Part shown: piece after piece, positions 11,395-55,339 of the stretch
How positions within the stretch are numbered: the stretch's first letter is position 1
Layout of the letters: every line of letters starts with the position of its first letter
Position numbers and translations under genes: made by a program
DNA from: Heloderma charlesbogerti
Taxonomy: Eukaryota > Chordata > Lepidosauria > Squamata > Helodermatidae
Length of the DNA stretch: 64,000 nt
Assembly: GCA_026122225.1 (NCBI GenBank)
Contig: JANEZZ010001895.1
Coordinates: forward strand, 744,001 to 808,000
Reading direction: 5' to 3'
The notes under the pieces: model-generated
What the model saw: only the letters and a program-made list of their open reading frames with translations
Database searches by the model: none
Told to the model about the DNA's origin: nothing

Positions 11395-12420
11395 TCAGTT
11401 TAAAGCCCTCCTGATGAAGTTCTTCATGCTGTGGCCAAACACATTCTTCCCAGCCTTTGTGAGGTGCAACCCATCCCTAGCCAACAGCCCATCTTCCAGG
11501 AAGTATAGCCCGTGGTCCCAGAATCCAAATCTCTCTCGTCAGCACCACCTTCGTAGCCAGTCATTCACCCGGAGTATTTTTCGTTCCCTTTCTATCCCTC
11601 TGCTAACTACTGGAAGGATGGATGAGAAAACTATCTGGGCCCCAAAGTTCTTGAGCTTCCTTCCCAAAGCTTCAAAGTCTGACGTGATCTCTTCGTAGCT
11701 CCGCTTGGCGGTATCATTTGTTCCCACATGGATAAGAAGAAAGGGCTACCTGTCAGTGGGCTTTAAGAATGCAGGCAACCTTTCAGTCACGTCTCTAATC
11801 TGTCCTCCTGGGAGACAACATACCTGGCGAGTCCATGGGTCTTCGCGACATACTTAGGTCTCGACCCCACGCAGCAAGGCGTCTCCCACTACTACCACTC
11901 TTCTCTTCTTCTTCTTGTAGGCCTGGGTTTCATCGCCACTGTTTGACTGACCTTCAGCCTCTTGCTCACTCTCATGCAGGTTCCCCTGTGATTCTTCCTC
12001 TGCAGGCTGCCCTCCAGTCTCATCCGCAAGTACCTGGAATCGGTTCCACAGCTCCACTGCTTCCACTGGTGCAGAGTGGCGTCTAATTCTTCTTCTCCTA
12101 ACTGTCACCCTTTTCCAAGGAGTATCCTCTATTCCATTTTTCTTCACCTCAGCATTTCCCACTGCCTCATCTTGCTGTTGCTCTTCAAGCTTCTGGTCTG
12201 CCCTTTGCTGCTGTAGTTCCCCCATTCTGTCCAAGAACTCTTCGTGTTCTCTTATTCCCCGGAGGGTCGACAGTCGCCGCTCCAGTCCACTTACTTTTTC
12301 CTCCAGCAGCGTGATCAACTTGCACTTGTTGCAGGTGTAGGCCATGTTGTTCTCAGGCAAGAAAACAAACATTGCACACACCTTGCAGGTCACCACCACT
12401 GGGGAGTCTTGTCCTTCCAT
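11395..12420 (-). pseudogene. CR1 ORF1 protein, esterase type (3 internal stops)
   Basis: A 342-codon frame starting MEGQDSPVVVTCKVC. A Cys pair set (CKVC, then CNKC) suggests a zinc-binding N-terminus. It is followed by a predicted coiled coil (LITLLEEKVSGLERRLSTLR), a Gln/Glu-rich linker and a basic RVTVRRRRIRR patch. The C-terminal half is an SGNH-esterase domain as known in CR1 ORF1: GTNDT (block III) and DGLHL (block V) are intact, but block I reads GDALL, with GCC (Ala) at 11880-11878 in place of the nucleophilic Ser. In-frame stops lie at 11854-11856, 11746-11748 and 11539-11541. All share one frame. Confidence 0.85.
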
Positions 12421-12829
12421 AGCCTCTTTTCCCTTTTTGTGTCTAGCTTTGTGATTGTTCTAGACTAGCCTGTGCCTGCTCCTCTACTCAGTAGAGGTTA
12501 AAAACAGAGTCCCACTAGTGTGAAGGTGTGTGTTACAAGACAAATAAATGGAAAAAGTTAGTTAAAATAAAAAATAAAAATAATTTTAAAATATGTTAGG
12601 GGCCTCCCCCTTGACCTCCGCTGCCAAACTCCCCTGGCCAACTCCTGTTTGCTCCCCCGTTTGCTCGCTCTGTTCGCTCGCTCTCTGGGAGCTTGCCTGC
12701 TTCTGTAGTCCCTGGACCAGCTGGAGCAGCTTGCTCTGCTCTGCTCAGCTCTGCTCAGCTGGGAGGCAGGAAACATACTCCTCCCACAAGTTGTCTTTCT
12801 TTCTGTTTTGAGCACTCTCCTCAGGACAG

Positions 12830-14300
12830 AACTATATCTTGTGGGTCAGTGGCAGTTAGACTTCTCCCATATCTCCTTACGCCTCCCCAAAAATGTCCAA
12901 TGAGAGAAGATGCATGATGTGACATCATGATTGCTGGCATTTCCCCACCCCCAAACCACTTCACTAACTGCTATTGGTGGGGGTCAGAGGGAACACTGAG
13001 CATTAGGACATTGCATCACACATTATCTTTCACAAGGTGTTATGAGGGAAATATGGGGGCAGCCCCATGTCCTCATACTGTCTAGTTTCAGACTCAAAAT
13101 GGCCATGAAGGTATGTAGAGGTGTTTGTGTACATGCATACAGATCCTCACATTATACAGCTAAAGTAATGTGCTGCAGTAGGTGGCTGAGGGAGGCCTGG
13201 GAATTGAGTGAATCGAAGAAGCACAGACAACTACCAGGGTTTGAGGGGAGCAGAGAGGGGAAAACGAATAGGTGTTGGGAGGTCGCCCCTGCTGCCTTCT
13301 GAGATCCTCAGGTAGCCAGAATCAACACGCAGACAATATGGCTCTTTTCCAAGGCTTTATACCCATTCAACCTAATGACGCTTACAGATGCTAATTGCTT
13401 GATCCTACGAGTGAGACTTAAGAGAGCTGCCTACTCGGGGGTTCTAACCTTAGGAATCAGTTGATCTCCATTTGGAGGGGAAGGCGGGAAACCTCTGAAC
13501 TTATGGGCTAGGAGGAGAGAGTCACCCCTTTCCCCTGGGGCATCGGGGCGCCGCTGTTGCCATCGCGCCAAGCGGGCTGAGCGCCTCCTCTCACCGCCCG
13601 CCATCTCCTGCTTGACGCTGCACCGGCACCTAGCATCCAGAAACTGCTGGACCTCTCAGCGCCTCCCTCTCCCTGCCAGGGTCACTATCACTCTCAGGAA
13701 TGTGTACCGGGAAGGGCTCTCTCCCTGGCTGCTCCTCTGAACAGCACACAGGTTCCTCTCCTGCAGTTTCTATCTCTTCCTCAGAATCAGAACCTCAGAA
13801 TCAGAATCGGAATCAGAACTTTGGGGCTCTCTGGGCTCCGATCCAACCCTGACATCAGGACTGTCCAATGGAAAATCATGTGAAATGGAAGGGCATGTAA
13901 AAAGAGGGAAAGTCAAGGGAAAGCAAGGGCATGTACTTGTTGGTACTGAGGGCCAAACTAGTCATGATGCAGGAGATCTGCAAACAGGCTTTCCTGTGGT
14001 TTAACATGCTTTTAAAGTCATTGGGGTGTCCAAACTGTACTGTGAACAGAGTCTTGAGGAAGGAGTCTTACCCTCCCCCCTGCCCCCATGCCCATTTTCC
14101 CAAATAAAATTCCCCCCAAAGTTGATATTTGCTCCAGGTCAGTGGCAAAACATACAGGTACTCGATAACATTTATATCACCTTGAAAGGGGGATTGTAAT
14201 TGGGAAAACGGCATGAGGGGAAAGGGTTAAACCCACTTCATGTGCAACCTGCCAAGGGAGAAGCTGTTGAACTGCTCTTGTGGAAGGCATACTGTTCACT
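12830..14300. other. Intergenic stretch, partly LTR-like at 13301-13862
   Basis: No gene recognised. Bases 13301-13862 are GC-rich, begin tgagatcctcagg and end cctgacatca. They carry serine-codon-like tcagaatcagaatcggaatc repeats, a look I associate with reptilian LTR-element ends. I found no matching target duplication, so this is a weak call. The rest is unremarkable. Confidence 0.3.
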
Positions 14301-14309
14301 GCATGCCTT

Positions 14310-14400
14310 CCTTATATTATTTATGTCATTTATTATTTATTTCATTTATACGCCACCTTTCTGCCAAAGAATGGTACTCAAAGTGGCTAACTGTGAAATC
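14310..14400 (-). repeat. L2-like 3' tail fragment
   Basis: tttattatttatttcattta followed by cgccacctttctgccaaag is the reverse complement of an L2-type tail. Short and diverged. Confidence 0.4.
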
Positions 14401-14540
14401 TGGATCAAAAACAAAATCTTAATTAAAATATTATTATAATATTATATATGATTACATTATAGTTTTATGGTGCATTTGTATCTGAGTTGTTGTTGTAAGC
14501 TGTCTTGGCAAAAGGTTGTTTTAGGACAAAAGGTAGGACA

Positions 14541-16145
14541 TATTTATTTATTTATTTATACCCCGCCTTTTTCCCAGTACTGGGACACAAGGCGGCTTAC
14601 AAACATTAAAACATATGCCATTAAAACATATGAAAATATACAAAAGTTAAAATATAATTAAACAACAATACCATTAAAATTATATTAAAATATTAAAACA
14701 GCATTTTAAAACTGCATTTTAGCCGCTTACCCCCAGGTTCCAACTGTGTCCCAAAGGCCTGCTGGAACAAGAATATTTTAGCCTGCCTCTGGAAACACAT
14801 CAAGGAGGGAGCCATCCTAGCCTCCCTGGGATGGGTGTTCCACAGCTGTGGGGCAGCCACTGAGAAGGCCCTCTCCTGGGTTCCCACCAAACATGCCTGT
14901 GACAATGGTGGGACTGAGAAAAGGGCCTCCCTAGGAGATCTCAGGACAGGGGCAGGTTCATAAGGGAGGATACGGTCTTTCAGATAACCTGAACCGGAGC
15001 CATATAGGTCTTTATAGGTCATAGCCAGCACTTTGAATTGTGCCCAAAAACAGACTGGAAGCCAGTGAAGCTGTTTTAACAAGGGAGTTGTATGCTCTCT
15101 GTAGCCAGCCCCAGTCAACAGTCTGGCAGCAGCTCTTTGGACCAGCTGCAGTTTCCGAACACTCTTCATAGGCAGCCCCACGTAGAACGCGTTGCAGTAA
15201 TCCAAATGGGATGTAACTATGGCATGTGTCACTGTGGCCAGATCAGACATCTCCAGGAACAGGCACAGTTGGCGCACTAGTTTTAACTGTGCAAAAGCAC
15301 TCCTGGCCACCGCTGAAACCTGAGCATCTAGGCTTAGGGCTGAATCCCAGAGCACCCCCAAACTGAGAACCTGAGTCTTCAGAGGGAGTGCAACCCCATC
15401 CAACACAGGCTGAATCCCTATTCCCTGATCTGCCTTTCGACTGACCAAGAGCACCTCTGTCTTGTCTGGATTTTCAATTTGTTCTCCCTCATCCAGTCCA
15501 TTACTGATGCCAAACGCTGGTTAAAGACAGAAACAGCTTCCTTGGAATCTGGTGGAAAGGAGTAGTAGAGCTGGGTGTCATCAGCATATTGGTGGCACCA
15601 AATTCCAAAACTCCAGACAACCTCTCCCAGCAGTTTCATGTAGATATTAAATAGCATGGGGGACAGAACAGAACCCTGAGGGACCCCACAAGCTAATGGC
15701 CACGGAGTTGAACAGGTATCCCCCAATACCACCTTCTGAGTTCACCCTCCTAGGAAAGAATGGAGCCACTGTAAAACAGTACCTCCTAGTCCCATCCCAG
15801 TGAGGCATCCCAGAAAAATACCATGGTTGATGGTATCGAATGCTGCTGAGAGGTCCAGCAGAACTAACAGGGACACACACACCCTATCCAATTCCCAGCA
15901 TAGGTCATCCACCAAGGCGACCAAAGCTGTCTCCATCCCACACCAAAGCCTGAAACCAGATTGAAATGGATCAAGATAATCCATTTCATCCAGGAACCCC
16001 TGGAGCTGGGAGGCCACCACACGCTCTAATACCTTGCCCCAAAATGGTACGTCAGAGACTGGACGATAGTTATCTAGTATGGTGGGATTCAGGAAAGGCT
16101 TCTTCAATAGAGGTCTCACAACTGCCTCTTTTAAGCATAATGGAA
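14541..16145 (-). mobile_element. L2-clade LINE, 5'-truncated (copy A)
   Basis: Minus-strand translation gives an RT beginning EAVVRPLLKKPFLNPTILDN, then YRPVSDVPFWGKVLERVVAS, QSGFRLWCGMETALVALV, CGVPQGSVLSPMLFNIYM and the catalytic YADDTQLY, and a C-terminal part ending SFKMLF. Frameshifts lie near 15740 and 15440. The 3' end is gtaagccgccttgtgtccc followed by ggggtataaataaataaat. 5' truncated, as is usual for LINEs. Confidence 0.88.
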
Positions 16146-17444
16146 CAATGCAATACAATACAATAAGTATTTTAAGCAAACAAACAAACACACAAACAAA
16201 CCCAAATGCTTATCAGTGTAGCCAAATCCTGGAAATGCTGCTGAATATGAGAGATAGGAAAAATAAAACAAAAACTATTCTACCCATGGAACCTTGCCAC
16301 CTATCAGGAGCTCCATTGTGGTTTGAACATTTTTTTACTGTTTATCATGAAACGAAACCATCTTAGCAAATGTAGCAGTCACAGGAAGTGAATTTTTCAT
16401 ACTCCAGTTAGATGACAAAGAACATCAGAGGTCTGCAGAACATGTTTCGGCATAAGCCAGGAAAACCAAAAGGGTGACAGGAAGTTATCTGCTTTCATGA
16501 AAACTGAGCTACTTCTTACATAACCAGAGGTTGAGCCATTGTGTCTCCAGGGAAGGCAGCTTTCTGGGATTCGTGCCATCTAAGCCTTTTATCTCATGAC
16601 TTGCTGTACCTGGGATAGCTATAGCCCTTTGCTCCTTGCACTATTATCTGAAGTCACCATTAAAGAGAGTAGGCATGCTGTATCTCTAGTAGAGAACGAC
16701 ATCATCTTTTCACAAAACCCCATTCTTTCATATATATTTGAACTCAGTGAGGGTATAAGAAGTTGAAGTAAGGCAGGAGATTGCAAGCACTCATTCAGCA
16801 AACCGTAGCTATGGGAAATAAAGACCCTTTGGGCCAGTGTTTAGAGTAGCCAGAAATGCCCCATGATCTCAACCTCATAAATGCTTGGAGTTCAATAGGG
16901 CTCACTTTTCTGGCTAGAAAGGGTGCCTCCACCCAGCCCTCCAGCCTTCCAATTGAGTGTGCTGCAGTGTTAGCTTCTTTCCTAGTATCAATGCCAGCTA
17001 GAGCAGCCTTCATTCCTTCTGGAGCTGAGCCCCAAGAGTGGATGAATGAATAGGACTACAGCTGGACAAGTGATTGGGAGTGAGGAGAAATGGGGGAGGA
17101 CCTCTGCTAAAAGAATCTAATATCCTTTTGGCTTAGCCCCCTATTCTCGGGGTACTGTTCACATGGCTGTGCTGGTGTGTGGTGCAGATATCAGCCAGGG
17201 GTCAAAGACACCTTGTGCTCACAGAATGATAAAGTGATAAATAATTGACTTCACACTGATTTCACAGAACTGTAAAAGGACACAGCTTCCTAGTTTCTTC
17301 TTTGCCACAGAGCTGACTAAAGCCTGAATAAGAAACTGAAATTTATATACCTCTGCACTCCAAAATAAACTTTGGGTTATCCCCTACCATACATCACCAT
17401 GGCCAGGACATGGACCCCTTCAAGTTGCAGCAGCATGCTCTCTG
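16146..17444. other. Intergenic stretch with (CAAA)n microsatellite
   Basis: An (AATAC)-like run at 16150-16170 and a (CAAA)n run at 16174-16203 flank the truncated end of L2 copy A. The remainder has no recognised gene or repeat. Confidence 0.5.
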
Positions 17445-17745
17445 AACATAAGAACAGTCATGCTAGATCAGGCCCAAGGGTCCATCTAGTCCAGCATTCT
17501 GTTCACACAGTGGCCAACCAGCAGCCCACAAGAAACCCACAAGCAGGACTTGAGTGCAACAGCACCCTCCCACCCATGTTCCACAGCTACTGGTGTACAT
17601 GGGCCTATCATCCATGAATTTGACCAATCCCCTTTTAAAACCATTCAAGTTGGCGGCTATCACTACATCTTGTAGAAGTGAATTCCATAGTTTAACTATG
17701 GTCAAAAGCTTTGTTTTGTGAAATGTGTCTTAATACATGAGGCCC
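17445..17745 (-). mobile_element. CR1-type LINE 3' fragment
   Basis: Begins aacataagaacagtcatgct and contains ggtccatctagtccagcatt. On the minus strand it encodes KLWNSLLQDVVIAANLNGFK, the typical C-terminus of this CR1 group. The same family is at 46038. Confidence 0.75.
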
Positions 17746-18108
17746 TCAAGCCACATTTATGAATAGGGAACTATGGATTTTACACTCCAAAAAAACTTTT
17801 GGGCCACCACAAACAATACACCCATACAAGCAGGAGATTGTCCCCTTTAAGACATCCTAGTATTGTGTCTGGACCAATGCTTCATTTTCATTCATGTCAC
17901 TCTTGAGCAATAATTGCATAGAATAAGGAAAAGGTACAGTGGAAAGGGAGTTAAGAAGAATGGAGTGGGAAGCTATCCCAGATATTTCTTATTCTTCTAT
18001 TTTATGAAAACAGGGTTTATACATTTTCTCATGGGGTTGGCCTGAATGTATGCTGCTACCCCAAATTTCTAGTGAAACTCAAAATCTTCTTCAGTAGTGC
18101 TCATATTT

Positions 18109-19790
18109 TATTTTATTTATTTACAATATTTATATACCACTCCTCATCAGATGATTTCGGAGCGGTGAACAACATGATAAAAGAATAAAACAATGGTTAA
18201 AAGAGATAAAAGAGTTTTAAAATTTTTTTTAAAAAGACACAGCTGGTCATGCAAGGGCTCTTGAAAGAACGTCTTCAGGAGGCGCCGGAAGGAACGCAAT
18301 GTTGGTGCCTTCCTGACTTCTAAAGGCAGGGAATTCCACAGGAAAGGGGCCACCACACTGAAGGCTCTTCTCCTGGTGGACTCCAACCGGGCCATAGGCC
18401 CATGTGGAACCACCAGGAACATGTCCTCTGATGACCTCAGTGACTGGGCAGGTTGGTAGGGAAGGAGGCGCTCTCTCAGGTATCCTGGTCCCAAGTTGTT
18501 TAGGGCTTTGTACACTAGTACTAATACCTTATATTAACCTGGCCCGGTAGCAAATAGGCAGCCAGTGCAGTTCCCTCAGCAAAGGAGTTACATGCTGAAA
18601 AGGGGCAGCTCCCGACAACAGCCGAGCTGCTGCATTCTGCACTAGCTCCAGCTTCCGGACCAGCCTTAAGGGCAGCCCCACATAGAGTGCATTGCAGTAA
18701 TCCAGTCTGGAGGTTACTAACACCTGTACCACCGTGGTCAAGCTATCCCTGTCCAGGAGAGGCCGTAGCTGACGACCGTGAGCACTTGGGCCTCCAGCGA
18801 CAATGATGGGTGTAGGAGTACCCCCAGACTATGGACCTGATCTTTCAGAGGGAGTGCAACCCCATCCAGAACAGGCAATGGGCCCATCTCCCGGACACAG
18901 GAACCACTCACCCACAGGGCTTCCATCTTGCCAGGATTCAGCTTCAGTTTATTGGCCCTCATCCAGCCCATCACTGAGTCTAGGCACTGATTCAGGACTT
19001 GCACAGCCTCTCCTGATTCAAATGTCACAGGGAGATAGAGCTGTGTGTCATCAGCATACTGATGGCATCTAGCTCCAAATCCCCTAATGACCGCTCCCAG
19101 AGGCTTCATATAGATGTTAAACAACATTGGGGACAGGATGGTACCCTGCAGCACCCCATAGCTCAATTGCCAAGGGGCCGAGGAACCCAATGTTACTCTC
19201 TGAAATTGGCCCTGTAGGTAGGACCGGAACCACTGTAGCACAGTGCCTCCAATACCCATCCCACGGAGTTGATCCAGGAGGATACCATGGTCAATGATAT
19301 CAAAAGCCCATGGGAGATCGAGCAGAATTAACAGGGTTGCACTCCTCCTGTCCCTCTCTCGATGAAGGTCATCCATCAGGGCGACCAAGGCTGATTCAGT
19401 CCCGTAACCAGAATGAAACCCAGACTGAAATGGGTCTAGATAATCAATATCCTCCAAGAGTGCCTGCAATTGGTTCGCCACAACCCTCTCAAGTACCTTC
19501 CCTAGAAAAGGGGTATTTGTGACTGGGCGGTACTTGTCTAATACCGTTGGGTCCAGGGTGGGCTTCTTCAGGAGTGGCCGCACTACTGCCTCCTTAAGGA
19601 CAGCAGGGACCACCCCTTCCCTTAAAGAAGCATTTATCACTCTCTGGACCCACCCAGTCATACCCCTTCGGCTAGCTTTTATTAGCCAGGAGGGACAGGG
19701 ATCAATATGTCAGTCATGCCCCTTCAGTGCTATCAACAGACCTTGGTCCTGCACTAATTGCACAAAATCCATGCATAGATGTCCAGACAA
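18109..19790 (-). mobile_element. L2-clade LINE, 5'-truncated (copy B)
   Basis: The longest frame (19661-18738) runs through EAVVRPLLKKPTLDPTVLDK, QSGFHSGYGTESALVALM and MLFNIYMKPLG to an intact YADDTQLY. It is followed, after frame changes near 18745 and 18525, by SRLDYCNALYVGLPLRLVRK and MYKALNNLGPGYLRERLLPY. In the motif before MLFN, YGVLQGTILSP stands for the usual GVPQGS, a Pro-to-Leu change. The tail is atataaatattgtaaataaa. Distinct subfamily from copy A. Confidence 0.88.
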
Positions 19791-19883
19791 GTAATTTATT
19801 GTTTAAAACTACTTTTAATATGATTTTCCTAGAATCTAAAGACTTTCAGCATTACTCGCAAAGAACGAGCAGGGAACACCACG

Positions 19884-19972
19884 AGCATGTGGTCCTTCAG
19901 ATGTTTTGACCTAAAATTCTCATCAGCCCTATCTAACACAGTTAATGGTGAGGGATGGTGGGAGTTCTGGTC
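19884..19972. repeat. hAT-like MITE fragment
   Basis: gtggtccttcagatgttttg, aattctcatcagccc and ggtgggagttctggtc match the palindromic 'ccagatgttggactacaact' family at 51702 and 31896, but in diverged form. Confidence 0.45.
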
Positions 19973-19974
19973 TC

Positions 19975-20799
19975 TTACTAGCATTTCCCATCTAAAAAAG
20001 ATATTCTCTGTAAAACAACTGTTTTCAGATTTTATCTCTCTCTCTGATCAAGTCTATTGCATGTGAGGGCAAAGTCTGACTTTTTCTTCTTCCTACACTT
20101 CTCTGTAAGAAACATGTCATGTGTGAAATGGCTCCTAAAGAAAGGGGTAGGAGAAATTAAATTGGATAGCCTTATAGCGCAATCCTATACAGGTCTACTT
20201 AGCAGTAAGTCCCACTGAGAACTGCAAGGCTAAGTCGTAGAAAGCCATTTCATTACATGTGCAAGTAAAAAGAATTGTGAGTTGTAGCATTTTCTGGCTA
20301 GTCTCATGTTCATTTTAGGCTATTCCTGGGTGAAATCAAGAAAGCCCTGCTTTAGGCTGAATGCAGAAGCAACATAGATTCAAGATCTGGAGAGGCCTTT
20401 GGGATCGGTCATTGGCGACTTTGAAAAAGTGGCTTACTCGTTTACGCCTTTATGACAAAAGAAGCGACCATGAAGCAACCCTTGCTCCGTCCCAACCTGC
20501 AAAATTGACACACGATTATGATGTAACCACTATAATGCCACCAAATTGCCAGGTCTGGGAGAAACAAGGTTGAAATCACAGTCTGAAAGAATTTTATGTT
20601 TCTTACGCAGAACGGAGTGAAATTAATTAAACAAGTGGTAAGAAACAAAGCAAAAGCGGGGCTACATTTTAAATTATCGATTTCTCTCTCTCCCCCCCCC
20701 CCTTCTTCTTTACTCCAAGCACCGATGTGACCGTACGTTCAATTCATTACGAGTCCCATGAGTCAGAGCTTGGGCTTTTCAGGGGACTTGAGCTGTAAC
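19975..20799. other. Intergenic stretch before the CHKA CpG island
   Basis: Apart from a MITE fragment at 20171 and a C-run at 20690-20702, nothing recognisable. Confidence 0.5.
20171..20227. repeat. MITE fragment, 'caatcctat' family
   Basis: gcgcaatcctatacaggtct followed by agcagtaagtcccactgaga, as at 31534 and 4434. Only one side is preserved. Confidence 0.5.
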
Positions 20800-21428
20800 T
20801 TTCCACACATACGTTTTAACTAAAAGTGGGTGGCAGGCGTCTTCCCGCCCACCCGCTCCTTCCGTTTTTTGGTGCATAGCAAAAATGCTCCAGTACCACG
20901 TCCTTACACTGCCGACTGCTTGGCATTGCCGTCGCCTTTTTGGCGCCGCTAACCCCATGATACAGAATGCCGCATCAATTCAATATTGAACGCGGCACCA
21001 TCACGTATTCTGAGCTGCCTCTCGGAGAGGTCGCCATCCGGGTGGACAGCACCGAATTGGGAAGGGCCGGAGGCTATTCTTGCGACCTCCTCGCTCAGCC
21101 CGATTTTCTGGCGCCGTTTCGTTTCCACACAGCACCAGCCCGTTCAAATGTGGTTCATTTTCATTCCCCGGGTCTCCATTTCTGATTAGCTTGTTCTGCT
21201 TTCTCCCCCCCCCTCCCCCGTCTGAGATTTGGATACTGGACGAAATCTGCCAGAAGCCGGGAGGTGAATTGAACGCACCAAGAAAAGAAAATGGAGTCTA
21301 CAATACAAACAAGGAGGAAGGAGCGAGCGAGAGGGGAGGGAGGGATACCAAGTTGGCGGCGGGGAAGGTGTATGCGTGGAGGGCACCTCTGGAAGATGGA
21401 GGAACAGCTGGAGGCTAAGCTCAAAAAT

Positions 21429-21520
21429 GGGGGCGGGGTACGAAGGCCGAGCCAAGCAGCCTCTCCTCGCCGGGCGTACAGAAGAGGGGAACAATCACCT
21501 TACTCCCCGCCCCGCCCCCC
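21429..21520 (+). promoter_or_regulatory. CHKA: GC boxes (Sp1-type)
   Basis: GGGGGCGGGG at 21429-21438 and overlapping CCCCGCCCCGCCCCC at about 21505-21519 are consensus Sp1/KLF sites within the CpG island, 300-400 bp upstream of the likely start of transcription. Confidence 0.6.
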
Positions 21521-21596
21521 TCTGTTCTCTATGAGTGTTTCACTGGGATACGCGCCGGCCTAGCCGCACGGATAACTGGAGCAACGGGGAAGGCAG

Positions 21597-21686
21597 CCAA
21601 TGGTCTTCCCGCGCCCCTTCTTCCCCTTGGACCAATCAGGGAGCGGCGCGGACGCACGTTGCGCGCGGCTCGGGCCCGCGGCCAAT
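21597..21686 (+). promoter_or_regulatory. CHKA: Three CCAAT boxes
   Basis: CCAAT occurs at 21597-21601, 21632-21636 (in the strong NF-Y context gaCCAATCAG) and 21682-21686, spaced 35 and 50 bp apart. They lie 100-190 bp upstream of the TATA box, a typical NF-Y arrangement. Confidence 0.7.
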
Positions 21687-21786
21687 CCGTAGAGGCCAAA
21701 AAGACGGAAGGAGGAGGGGGAGGCTGGTCGGAGGGGCTGGTGAGCCTGCGGTGAACGCGTGCACGGAGGTCCGCGTGCAGAGGGGC

Positions 21787-54217
<32,431 letters not shown>

Positions 54218-55335
54218 AGGTTGAAGCCTGGACAATTGGTTTCTGTACTGTATAAGGAAGGCAGCTGGGCAGAAATTCCACTGTGCTTAGGCTACTGTAG
54301 TTGTAATGAAGGTTTTGCAAATTCCAACTACTCGGATGCAATGCTGAAGACTGCACAAAATGACTAAGTTTACTTTTTTACAGTTTCATAAGTCTTTGGA
54401 ATGAGAGTTGACAGCTAAGTATGATGTAACAGTGCAATATCAAGCTTTTTAATCTAGAAGGTATTATGAGGGAACCTTTGAGTTTTAATGTGAACCATCC
54501 CATACTTCAAGAGCAAACAGTGTTAACTGTGGGTGTCTGTTTTCTTTTTTTAACAAAGGTATTTTATTGACTTCTCTCAATGCATCATACATGCTATCGG
54601 TTAATGGGGGAACCCGAGTTCTTTTTAGGGAAAACGTTATACTGTGAATCTTTGCTAAAGCCTGTTTGAGTGGTGATTGTTCGCATGGGGCATGACAAGC
54701 CATTCTTATCCAGAAAACTACTGGTAAACTAACACTAATAGACAACAGCTAAAAAACAAAGGAGCTCATGCAGTCTGGCTTCTGTTTCCATGCAGACTAA
54801 AGTAGCTTTCACATTCTTGTGTCTCAGTAGAACAAGGCAATACAGATGCATCTCAAACTGGAACATCCAAGAGCTGCTGTCCCTTGTTAGCTCATTCCAC
54901 ATCTTTGGCCAAGGATGTGCATTGACTGCCAGTAACAGTCCTGCAGCTTTGCGCTGTTCTTGTCCAGGAAGTTCCCTGGACTGGCAGCTCTGGGATGAGT
55001 GCCTTGAATTCCTCTAGCTGCCCCTCTCTGGCTTGAAGGAGGGAAGGGGGGCAGATGAGACGGGGAGCAAGTGAGGAATGTTTGACCAATTGTGGCATGT
55101 GGGTGCCTTGTAAGGGGCACACTGCTCCTTGTTTAAAACCCTGTTGCTTTTTCCACCAGATGTGGATGTTTCTTGTGCAGAAAATACATTGAAATGTGTA
55201 TATGTGAACTCTCCAATAAGTGTATGTTATCTTGAGAGCTTCTAGAAAACATCTCTCTTTAACCATCCTGATTTGACTTGTGCTTTTTGCTTAACATGTA
55301 TTGTACAAATAAATTTTTTTAAGTCTTTACCCTTT
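54218..55335 (+). other. CHKA: CHKA 3' UTR
   Basis: About 1.1 kb from the stop codon to just past the AATAAA at 55308. I recognise no interspersed repeat in it. The exact cleavage point is inferred. Confidence 0.8.
55308..55313 (+). terminator. CHKA: CHKA polyadenylation signal (AATAAA)
   Basis: A canonical AATAAA in an AT-rich context about 1.09 kb after the stop, followed by T-rich sequence and then tatgtggtgc, which could act as the downstream GU-rich element. It is the best-placed signal after the stop codon. Confidence 0.8.
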
Positions 55336-55339
55336 TACT

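Larger units (their letters stand above)
8405..12820 (-). mobile_element. CR1 LINE, essentially full length, two ORFs with stop codons
   Basis: On the minus strand the order is a GC-rich 5' leader (about 12820-12421), ORF1 (12420-11395), ORF2 (11371-8486) and a 3' end carrying the CR1 signature attctatgattctatgag (complement of 8405 onward). Four nonsense codons and no frameshift were found in about 3.9 kb of coding sequence. This is therefore a complete but dead copy of fairly recent origin. Exact 5' end uncertain. Confidence 0.93.

Noticed and set aside
13301..13862. Firm call of a solo LTR
   Set aside because: TG...CA-like ends and a familiar look are not enough. Flanks ccttc and ggact do not match and no primer-binding site or internal region is present, so it is kept only as a weak note.
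20967..21189. Open frames upstream of the promoter (for example 20967-21185)
   Set aside because: They overlap each other in several frames, show no family similarity and have no splice or promoter support. Judged chance frames at the edge of the CpG island.
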